Shown: positions 46,772-58,700 of the stretch, in pieces
Layout: each line of letters starts with the position of its first letter
Numbering within the stretch: the first letter of the stretch is position 1
Assembly: GCF_003369915.1 (NCBI RefSeq)
Contig: NC_046677.1
Span: 17,006,913 to 17,070,912 of the forward strand
Length of the DNA stretch: 64,000 bases
Direction of reading: 5' to 3'
Origin: Drosophila miranda
Taxonomy: Eukaryota; Arthropoda; Insecta; Diptera; Drosophilidae
Notes under the pieces: model-generated
Seen by the model: the letters and a program-made list of their open reading frames with translations, nothing else
What the model was told of the DNA's origin: nothing
Database searches by the model: none
Position numbers and translations under genes: made by a program

Positions 46772-49700
46772 TTACTTGTCCTTGTCAGACTCGGCAGCAG
46801 CCACGGGCTTCTTGTTGCCAATGGGGATGGCCACTCGGATCCTACGGAAAGGAAAAAGATTTTGTTATATTTTCTGCTCTCCCTGGCGGCTCACTCCACA
46901 CTCACTTGTCGGTGATCTCTGTCAATTTGCTGCGCACCAGGTCCAAGTAGGTGTCAATCGATTGTTTGTTGTTCTCGTAGACCTTGGGCAAGGTAAACAG
47001 CGAGACAAAGGCTGTGCAAATGGAGGAAAAATAACAAGTTAGTAACTTCACAAATATATCATTTTTCAGGATGAACCTACCCAAGATGACCAGAGTCATG
47101 CCATTGAACCAGGCACCGATGTAGGTGAAGACCCACAGGATGACGCCGAACTTGATCGAATCGATCAGATCCTCAACTAGAAACAGACGCCTCAGCTCAG
47201 CGGTGAAGCCATTGATATGTGCCACAGCAACGCCTGCAATGTTCTGTACCTTCTCCTGCGACAGCGTCAGGTCCAGTTCGAGGTATTCCCTGCAAAAATC
47301 AATAATAACATAAGTAAGTAACACAATCCACTCCCAGGACTCAACTCTACTCACTTGAAGGGATGTCCATCGCTGGTCTTTTGTACGGCCTGTGTCACCG
47401 ATTTGTAGATTCTGAAGGCGACGGTGCCGAAGAGGGCCAGGAGCGACAAGTAGGCGAACACGCTGATCACGGAGAAGCTGGATATGGCCACTAATGTAAT
47501 CAGGCCGGCGCCGAACACAATGCCGGATTTTTTCACATCGCGCCAGTAGATAAGGGATTCCACTGTAAATGCACAGAAATTTAAGAACGTGTTAGTCACA
47601 GTCGTAGATAATTCCAGAGAATAATTGCTCTTAAATGTAAATTTATTGTCATATGTATGTCTATGTTGGGTGTTGAGGATCGCTTGTCAGGGAAATATTT
47701 TCCGTTAAATATACTTAGATAAACACATTTTGGCCAAATTTGATTTGGACCTATGGATAGTTAGGAAGTTTGATATTAGCCGAACTATGGCATTGTCTGC
47801 AATAGTATTTACACTTTTTGATCAACCCAAGGTGGATAGAGCATATATTTCACGGAACTACAAAGGTTCGCCAATGGACTTTTCACTGTCTTGAAAAAAG
47901 TTTCTAAAATATTATCTGGTTCTTTTCCCATTCTCCCAAACAAAAATGAATAAAAAATTTGCGATAAAATGGACAAAGTGGACTGAAAATTCTAAAATAC
48001 ATAGATCCACGCACACATACACACTAACACACACATATTTTTATTCTATATCTTTTCGGCAATTATGCAATCTCTGAGACACTCGTAAATATACGATTCT
48101 CTGCACTTGTAGCGCACCTCTCGGGGCCCCCAACTGTCTAGGTGGTAATTGTTAGTATTTGCTCGACAGCATGCAACTAAGCTCCCTTCCCTCCACCCAC
48201 TGCACCCCCTTCGCATCCTCCTCCTTTGCCAACCCTCTTCGTGGTTCACTCACAAAATTTCTTCGACATTTCGTTTTAGTTTATTCTTTGGGCTTTTTCT
48301 GCGGATCGTTTGTGGTGCGCGTTCGACGTTCGTTGCCAAGTTTTGAACACTAGGGAAATATTATTTGGTGGATCCGAATAAGAACAAGAGGCCCCTTAAA
48401 GAAGAAGAAAATTGTCCGGACCCAGCCGGAAAACACAAAAGAGAAAGAGCAGAAGCAGACAGCCAAAATGAGAGCGTGTGTACGAAGAGTGGAAGAGAGA
48501 GTAGAGTGTGTGGAACGGAAATGAAATGGAACGTTTAAGAATCTCATGGATCTCTGTATCTCTGCTGAATCTGCGTATCTTCTCCATTCGTTTTCATTGT
48601 TGATATTGGCATTCATGATTTTGTTTTACCGATAAGAAGTCCAGCCCACTTTCGGCGTCTGAACTAAACACAATTTAGATATTCAATAAAAAATGTTTCA
48701 TAAACAAAGAAAATAGAAGAAATAGCAAGTAAAAGAAATTGACCTCGTTGGAAATATTGCTGATTTTTTTTTTCCATTTTTTGTATGGCAACAGTCATAA
48801 GCAATTTGTTTCCTTTCCAGAGAAGATATACGATAAGATGTATTCTTTCAATCGTCTCATATTAGATACAAGTATGTCAAAAACGATGAGTAATTTTTAG
48901 ATTATTCCATAAATAAACGCGGACGGAAGATACAAAAACTCGACCATACATTCCTTTCTTCTGACATTTAAAAGGAATGGAATATACATAAATAAGTACA
49001 AATAAAAGTGTATATTACTTGTCAGAAATGGTAAATGATTAAATATCAGAGAAACATCCCACAACAATCCAACAACAATACTTTCCTTTCAATTCTCATT
49101 TGGTCTTAATATACATATCTAATTAAAATACTTGGGAATGCCAGACAGCTCCCTGCTTAGCTTAAATCCACTATTTATAAATGTCTCTATAGAATACAGC
49201 TAAGTAAATATGTAAAAACATTGTTGAAGAGCAACAAAAAAGTTGAGAAAACTAGTTTTAGGCTCGGGTTAGATCTAGAATTGATTATGCAAATATGGTG
49301 GAAACAAATTAGAAAGGAGACAACGATGAGATGGCAACCAATACCTATCAACCACATGTAGACCTTAAATTGGGTTAAGCTCTCTGAGAAAGCTCTCTCA
49401 CTCATGGGAGAAAGTAACATATCTCCTTATGAACTCCGTTCAGCTATCAATTGAATAAAAAAAATGTTCGTTACAATTGCAACAAATATTCCCAGTTTCA
49501 AAGAGATCGAAGCCCCAGAGAACTGGTTTAGGTCGCCTTGAAACGGGTTTGCGCCGAAAGTGAAGTGCGGCCCACGATCATGATGATGCAGTCACAGCCG
49601 CAGTTCCTCTTCTTTTGTATGGACATAAAAAAAAATTTGGAACCGCCTTTAGCGGCTATAATTCGACTGTGGAATACCTACTAAACACATTTTGTGTATA

Positions 49701-52700
49701 TAATTGGAATAGGAGCAAATGGGAACACAATCTGCTAGATATTTATTTATGCTGGAATTAAAACGTTTGCTATTTGGGTAGACAATAGATAGATTGGGAA
49801 GAGGAAGAAAGCCTTGTATCAAACATGAAATTTCTTGTACCGCTTACGGTATTTCAGACCCATGAGGCAAAACGGGTATAGGATTCTGAACTGCATAGAT
49901 AGGGTTTTCTCCATGGCATTAAAAAAGTCAAAATTTGTATATTAAAATATATGTTCTATGTGTATTGAAAAGTGCAATTGCAAGCTTGGATTAATTTATT
50001 TTGATGATGAGCACAAAATTGTTCGCTGCCAGGGAAGTACACAACGTGGCAGATAAAAGAAAATACAGCAACAATATGTATATATAAAATATTTTCGCTG
50101 ACAAATTAATTATGCAAAAGTTTGGGGCTGGAGCTGAACTTTTGATGAAAGCGCGTATTATCCACCTATTTGTTTCTATTCACAAATATTCCTAAGTCTT
50201 AAACTATCTTAATTTTGTACGTTTCATAGGCAATTCATTTTACTGCACGACCCACCATGAAGTACATATGTATATCATATCTGCAGCTGCCATAGAATCG
50301 ATCAATCTGCAAGAGTAACTATCGATTCGGTGTCTTAAGTTGGCCTTTCATTCATGTTATATTCGAATTTCATTTCATTTTTTTTTGTTTAGCCACGTTG
50401 GCGACTGCTCTGTCGCTGTGCTACTGCTGACGTAGCCAGCAATCTCAGCGCCTACTCAATAAATATTTCATTCAGCGCCTCGCGCAGATAAGACCCTCCT
50501 CCTCTGATCGTTGTTGTAGTTGTCTCTGGTATATCGTGTGCCAAAAGTGGACAACGTGGACCAGACCAGACACAAGGCGCATGATAAGGTGCCTCTGCCG
50601 GGAAGGAGGGGAGAGGAGGTATCTCTTATTACCTGGTCCGCGCTCGGGCAGCGACTGGAAGTTGCCGTTGGAGTTGTTGCGTGAGTAGCGTTTGCTGCCG
50701 CCTGCCATTTTCCGCTGTTACAGTTACAAACGCCTGGCGCCAAAATGTATGCAAAGATTGGGGTTTGGGATTCGGGTTTTCGCGTGTCTAGCTTTAATTA
50801 TAGCTAAAAAACACTTAGTTAGTGCAAACTTCACACACGAACAAGCACACAATCACACACGTACACGACGATGCTGCCGACCGTCTGACACGAGCTCCGT
50901 TCAAGAACTGGAAGAAGTTGGAGCAGAAAACAAACCAACAAGCGCCCAATTAGCCAGGCAGAGGCAGTCGGCGTATGCAGAGAGGGAAAGAGAGAGCGCA
51001 ACAGAGGCGGCGGCAAACAGGTTTTCTGAAATGGCAGAGAGAGACAGTGCACAGCAAAGCTTCTCCAGACAGGGAGAGAGCGACGATCCGCATTGAAAGT
51101 AAAAGATAACGCGCATTAACAATAGCAACAATAAAACGCGAATGCGGGCGCATCGAAGGTAGTGACAGCAACAGCGACAGAGCAGCAGCAGAGAAATATG
51201 TCAGCAACGTGTCAACGTCAACCTCCACCGCGAACTTGGGGCCTCTTCGGCTCCGGCATTCGTATGTCACCGAAGTTGGCCTGCCTGCCGGCTGCCCTTA
51301 CGTTGCCTTACGTTCTGCTTTGCGATTTAATATGAATTATGGATCCGAAGCGTGACCAGCAATGGTGAAATGGTAAAAAATGCCTTAGCAACTTCCCTCA
51401 GCTTTAATACGCAATCAAAAGTTAGCCAGGGGCGGCAGTTCAATGCACTGCCAGATGAAAACGGAACTATGTACGTTTTATGAAACTATTATCTTTCATT
51501 CAAGTCAGAAGCATTTTTTTCACAGCTTGTCTGACGGCAAGAGTTCCATGTGCAATGTGAGTGGATTTCCACATTCCAGAAATCGGCTTAGAACGCAATA
51601 GAAAACGAAACTGCGTTTTTTTTTTAAATTATTGAAAACGGTAAGTGTGACATCATTGTAGAAACACCACCTTTGTCCCTATCCGTATTTTTCCGCAAAA
51701 ACCCCACCCCAACATTCAGTTCTAACGCCATCTGACATTTATTTTGCGTTTTTGGCGCGTTCGAATGAGTAAGCTATGCTTACATGATATCATGCCTGCC
51801 CCAAACAAAGAGCCAGAGAGCGGGAGAAAGAGATGAAAGCAGATAGATAGGCTGAACAAAAAGAAGGGGGAAGGGAAACGGGAACTGTGCCTCTGACATA
51901 ATTCGCTAATGTTGTTAAATAAACAAAAATACAATAATTTGCTGCACCTGACATTGTCAGAAAGGCTGCGAAATTGCATAAGCAGCGATAATCATAATAA
52001 TTAAAAGAAATTCGAACAAAGAAAATGTAAAAGGAAAATCAGCAAAATCGAAAAGGAAACATGACATAGAACAAGAGAACCAACCTCATAGAGGAAACCC
52101 AAAAATACCCAATTAATTCTACCCACTTCTAGGGTGGTGTACAAAGAAGCAACACGACAAGTCGCTATACTCATGGTTCCCTTATCATTGTGGCGGCTTA
52201 ATCAGGAGGGGGGACATGAGTTGTCAGGAGGAAATATCCCCTTCTAAATGCGGAAAGGGGATTATAATATTTGTATTATAGTTAAAGGAAGAATTGATAC
52301 AAAAACTGAATATGCTGTATCTTGTTTTTTTATATTCGCTATTTCTCCATCAGAGTTAAAGGGCTAAAGATATTTGGAGATTTGTAGGATTCCACTAAGT
52401 AAAGCTCCGATAAAAGCAGAAACTAAGCAGAATTTAATTGAAAATCAAGTACGATTGGACTGATAGATACGAAAGAGCTTTGAACATAATCAGACAGTGG
52501 AGAAAAGAGGAGGGAAAGTTATCTATTGGTTTTTTAAATGGAAGCTCCTATACGTGATACTATTATCGTTTCAAGAGGCTTTCGCCTATCAGAGAGGCCG
52601 AACCAACACAGTTTTCCATACTTTTGTTTCTATACGTTTCTTTCTACACGTTTCAAAGTTCTCAACAGTTTCCCTTAGACACGAAAAAGAATATTTATAA

Positions 52701-55700
52701 ATAAATTATAGCTGCAATTAGAAACAACGCACAGGCGGACTTAAAAAAAATAATGAAAGAGAGAGAGAGAGGGAAAAGCGCGAGAATAAAGAAGAAATAA
52801 AAGAAATTTCCTCACGGGAAATTCCTTATTTTTCGGCTAGCCATGCGGTGTCGAGGGGCCACGCGAAAGCCCTATCCACTTGGTGGGAGTATGGGTAAAT
52901 ATTTCTGGCATACTTACACGACTCACGATTGAGAGGCAATTCTTTCAGTTCGCCGAGCGTCTGCAGCAGACCTTGCAGCGTTTCCAGAGCAGATGCCATT
53001 TCTTGTGTGTATTATTTGAAAATATCTCTGTATATACTCAGTAAATGGTAAATATTCTATCACTAAAGCTTTCCTACTGACTGCAATAGAGAAGACAAGG
53101 AAAGACAATAAAGCGAAAGTTCCCTCAAAACACAAATACACACAGACAAGAGCGGTTCACGGATCGAGGAAATGCGAATGCAACGGCGGGCATTAACATT
53201 AACCGTAGAATGGCAACTGAAACGACTCGCGACGATCCAATCCGAGCCGAACCGAACCGAACCGACAATCGATCGACCTAGACAAAACCGCCACCGAAAG
53301 TACCTCGCACTCGGAACTGATATGAGAATAATATAGCGACGAAACACGAAAGACGGCGACGACGGACAACCGCAGTGACTGGCAAACATAATGAGATTAG
53401 ATTTATATTAATATATCATTTCTACAGGATTTATGGACTACAGTCAACCTTCTCTAGCTCGAAACAGCCTATATCCCAATATAAAATTACTTCTCGAACC
53501 GAATCAGCGTTAAGAACTGTTAAAGAAAGAAAAAATCTATTAACATTTGCTTGCCACATGAACAGAGAGACAGATATTAACATGGCTAGATAATAACACC
53601 TCGTGCAAGGGTATCAAAACCCATATACCCATATAAGGGAAACACCTAATTTGTCTAGTTCTCTCCTTGTAGACTTTATTTAGGTGCTAAAACGGCTCCT
53701 AGAACACTAAACGACACTTTTGTATGAATTTGTACAGCTCAACTGGAGTTTCACGATCACTTTTTGTCCATTTAGGCTTTTGGGGATGTTCGCGTTAGAG
53801 AAGTTTGACTTTATTTGGCGATAAATGCACTTAAGAGATAATGCGTGCCCGTCTCGATATGCGTTCGTACATATGTACATATGTCGCCAGAGCGTTCTGG
53901 CAGAGCGTTAGGGCACCTATCCAAGTTATATAATTAGAAAAGACCGAGAAATTCCGCGGAGCTTCGCGCGCGTCAGAGAGGGGTGAAGAAGACACAAAGG
54001 GAAGAACTTCCACGGCAATGACAAAGACAAAGTTGCGGATCGGTGTTTCTGTCAGCTGCAAGTGCAGGTCAGCATGCCGAGGAGTTCAAGGTATTCGGTA
54101 TAAGGCAGCGTTTACCGATGTCGTTTTCGCGTCTCACACTCGTACTGGGTCTCGATCTCGATGCCGTCTCTGGGGCAATGTGACGTTGTCAAAGTCCGTA
54201 CAACAACTAAATACAATTAATTTCAGATGCGCTGAGCTCAGGGCAGGGCGCACATAGATACACTCATACACACTACACAGGCAAACGCACCACAGCAGCC
54301 AGCAGGCGGCATAGGGGCTGAGATTGTGATTGGGTACCGTCCCTCTCCCTCTGCCAGAGTATATTTCATATAGAACGGGTCGGAAAAGGCCGTCCACAAG
54401 TAAGAGAGAGAGAGAGAGAGGGTGCACAAGGTGTGCTTATGCATAAAAGGTGAGGCAAATCCACTCTCCGAATCGCACATTAAGAACTATAAATGAACCA
54501 AAACCAAACCAGTCGAAACGTTTAAGTCAATGCAGCGGCTAAACGACAATAAGATATCCGATAATAAGTTTCTATATATATATATAATATATAATGAGCT
54601 GGACAGCTATTTATATCGAATCGCTATTGATACTGATGAAGAGTATAAGTTTACTTATACATCCTTTATCGGGTTGAAAACCTTCCCTTAACAATATATC
54701 TCTTTGGTCTTGGAGTAGCAGGTATACATATTCCGTCTGAGCGACTCTCTGCGAGAGTCTCACCTCATAGTCCATACACTTTGGGTCCAACGCTTGGCTG
54801 CGTGTGTTTATTGTCAAGCAGCTCACATTTGCTGTAGCTGTTAATGTAGTTGTCGCCTCTCACACACATACATGCTCAGTCCACAATGCAATTTAGGTAG
54901 CGACTGCTTGGACGGATTTGAACATGTCACTGCATGCAGCGCCAACAGGTACCAGGAAAGGGAAAGGAGGGAGAGTATAAAGACGTACACGTGATGCCCC
55001 GACATAAGGTCGCTGCCAGGGCTGCGACTCTAAATTTCCGATTCTGTCTACCTGACACGTCGCAACTGGTTTTTTTTTTCAAGTACGGTGAAGGTTCTTC
55101 GGCAGGACTGTGTTGAGCACAGTCGAATTTCCCTAACCGCAAAAAATTTCACACTAAAGCCATCGAGTTAACAAAAAATGTATGATAGCTACGGTAAACA
55201 TTCGTTAGTTATGTTTTAATATTTGTATTGTATTGTGTTTTTAAGATATTTTCAATACAATTTCCAACCAGCGATATCTAGATCCAATAAGTTTTAATGC
55301 GAGGGACGAATTTCCCTGATATTGGGAAAACGATTCTACATATATCTAAAAAATTTGCATTTTATTTCACGTAATGTTCAATTTGTCGCCTTCATAGTCA
55401 AGCTCCACTTTAAGAGTTCAACTGCTTGACGGCCCAGACGTCGTAATCTTTAAACGTTAAACCGCACAACAACAACAGAACTACAACAACGACACCAACA
55501 GGCCCAACAACAATAGACCCACAACAACGACAATGAATGGCTGAGATACTTAGCTAAAAAGCTAAAATTAGCAGGGAACTGTGAACCAGTCGTAGACGCT
55601 AACGCTGATGCCGGCCGGGAGACAGCTGGTGCAGGGGAGGTGGTGCTCTTGGCCGGCTGGCACACTGCTTGCAAACGGTTGGGGCCAACTGCTTACCCAT

Positions 55701-58700
55701 TAAAAAGAACTGCTTTTTCGAAGCAGTGCGCACTGCTTATCTTAAAGCACACGAATTAAATTTAAATTTAAATTGAAAAGTTTCTTTTTGCAGTCGTGAC
55801 ACATTTGCCTGATAAAACTGACGTCAGAGGCGAAGGAAAGCGAAAGCTTTTGGGAATATGTACATATGACTTGCACTCTTTTTTTATTCTTTGTTTTTCA
55901 GGCTAGTTATCAAGCTACGAACGTTAAGTCATTTCAAGCTTATCATTCCTATGCGCATTGTTGCTTATTCTGTTTTTGCACTTAAATGCAAATTTTTCGC
56001 ACATGGAATGAAATTCCGTCTTCTTTTTGGCACAAAATTAGCAAGGCTAGAAAAAATATCTTTGATGATCTAATCGGTTCGCCTGGAACTTTAGATATTG
56101 AATATATACATACATATGTACATATATTTTGTATGCCAGTAGACATACAAAAAGAGAACTTGCTTTATTGATGTCGTCCGCGGCACGTAAGCATTTCACT
56201 TTGGCCGCTTTCTCATTCTCCATTCAACAAGAATTTTGCTACAAAGAACTAAAGCCCGTTGTATTAGATTGTTATTATTAATTTTAGTTTGTCGGTCTAC
56301 CTTTATGAGTCACTGTACAGTGAAAGCTCTTTCAGATATGATGGATGTACTTTTAAATTGCTACATAGTTTTGTTCTTTTACTGAAATTTACAAATCTAT
56401 TCGTTGAAAAAAGAGGCCACTGTATTTATGTGTATATTTTCTATGTAGCATATATGTATTTTAATGCCCAAAAAGAGAACTGAACTAGCAGATATTAATC
56501 ATTATTCTTAACGCTACACTAATTATGAGAAAATAAATCGCTTATATACAGTTTCATATTCACCCGCCAGACGCTTGCTTGGCTGGCTTTCCTTCACGCC
56601 CAAGAATGCCAATGTGGGCCGCCGCCTCTTGGAACGACTCGAGTGCCCAGAGTGGGAAGTCCACCGCGAAAAGCACTCAAGATCCGGCCAAGCCCAAATT
56701 AGGTATTGTACTCCAGTCCGAGCCGGGCGGGTGGTGGCCATGAAGCCACAGGTTCATGCTTAGCCCACTCGAAGAAATTATTTCTCGCCAATAAATGGGG
56801 GGTGAGAAGTGAAGAGAACATTTTTGCAAAGTCTGACATGGTTGGAGGCCAATAAAAGTAAATACTCCTCAAATATGGATTTCTTTTACTTGGTGGATAA
56901 AAAAAATGAATTTGCATAAAACTTAAGCCGCCAAGACCTCTTTTCTGTCGGGTGGGCAGAGAAATTTGACTTTAAAGAGTTATAGGTTATAATCGAAATC
57001 GAAATATTAAAGATTCTATTACGATTAAGGTGATATCTGAATTGCTTTGAAGTTGATCGTCCCTCTTTCTTAGTGCAAGACTTCAACGAATCTGGGATAC
57101 AAGATGTCTAGTTTCAAAAAATGTATATACAGACGAATCTGCGTTTAGGATAAAAGGATTTTATAACGATTTACTCGTAAATATGATGGTAGCGTAAGCA
57201 CTCCACATAAGAACGGCTTCAGTTCTTCATTTAAAAGAATCTTAGTAAATTTTTTTTTTGCTTTATATGGTACTAATATAATCAACAGTCTTTAATATTC
57301 CTCATTGAAAAGCGTATCAATTAATTCGAAACAATTTTCTTAATTGTGTTCAGGAATTTCAAATGGAATCAACTACGTCTTCTTATTCTTTGTGACTAAC
57401 AGATCAACAAAGATCGAAGTGCACGATTATGGTGTTGTCTGTTCATGATTGCCGACAAGTCCAAAGCTCAACGAAAGCCTACAGACAGAGACAGACTAAG
57501 GCGCGAATTAGTCATAACAAGAGTTTAAAAAGGTATACTAAACATATGTATAGTACATATGTATGCATTTATGTATGTACGCCCGTATAGTTATAGGGAA
57601 AGTGCATGTTTAGAGTGTTGCTTAGACGAAGCTCCGATTGCATGCGGCGCCCCATCCTGTCCCCTTCTTCTGCTCCAACCATGCCAACAACAGACGCCCC
57701 ATATCAGCTTGCAATTTATAGTCGGGGAAAAGTTTTTTGTATACGGAGTGGGGTTCGCTTAGCATGCGATCCGATTACGGTTAGAGCTCTCGTTCGCCGC
57801 TCCAGTGCCAGTCGTTTGCATGGAAGGTAACTGAACTATATCGAAGCGACGACTAATTACAACGCGACTGGACAGGAAGGGACCTCTGCGTAGCTACCCC
57901 TTAAATGCAAATGCAAACTATTTTATAGTAACCCTTAAAGCGAAAGCAAAGTAAAACGAAAAACGCATAAAAAGCAATCACAGAGGTTCCAGAAAAAGCT
58001 CGGTATTCCTGAAATCTTAATGATTTCATTTAAATTAGTGCTAAATCCCTGTACAAATATATTTATATAAATAATGTCCTTAAATGCATTAAGGCTTACG
58101 AGTCATTGTTTTTCGGTTGCCCATGGGTAGATGGATATTTCAGGAAAACTGTCGAGAATGCAATATTTAATATTAAAAGCACACACTCGCACCGACAACG
58201 ACGCACTCGACAGGATATGTTGAATAATGTGGCATACTCTCGGGCGTACTACTTCCCATACCCCAAGGCGACAGCAAGTGGTGCACAACAACAACAAAAA
58301 CAACACCAAGAGCTTCCAGCACAATAAGCGCTCAAAGCCTGCCGCATACTTGTCGGTGGGCTTAACAAAAAAAAAGCCGGAAAAACAAAGCACAGCGAGC
58401 AACTCAAAAAAAAAAAACGGAAGGAAAGGAAAATGGCAACGGAGTGGGGGTTGGTCCGATGACATCATAACGCATATTGACAGACAGTCGGACATGGGCG
58501 CCATAAACGCGATGCCGCTTGTACAGTCGTCACATTACCCATTACCCCTCAGCCATCATCCGTTTTACCCAGTACTATTTCTGGTCAAGAGGCGAGGGTG
58601 GGGTGCACACAGTTTTAGAGCCACTTGTACCACTTACCTTGCGGGTGCAGACGTTCGGGCTTGAACCAGGCATCTGAAAATAAGCGATTGATATATTGAT

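Larger units (their letters stand above)
47563..50632 (-). other. Rtnl1 intronic/promoter region (left)
   Basis: AT-rich apart from two islands: the 5' UTR and first exon near 48150-48360, and a short coding-like stretch at 49528-49626 on the minus strand. No repeat families recognised. Confidence 0.55.

Noticed and set aside
48350-48616. 88-codon minus-strand frame next to the 16-base Rtnl1 exon
   Set aside because: Phe/Ser/Cys-rich from TTTTC and CTCTC tracts; probably 5' UTR or promoter sequence.
57559-57830. Overlapping 67- and 74-codon plus-strand frames
   Set aside because: Two frames over the same bases with no motif; likely chance in a locally GC-rich patch.
58227-58664. 145-codon plus-strand frame near the Rtnl1 microexon
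   Set aside because: Lys/Asn/Gln-rich, driven by CAACAA and AAAA tracts; no splice or promoter support.
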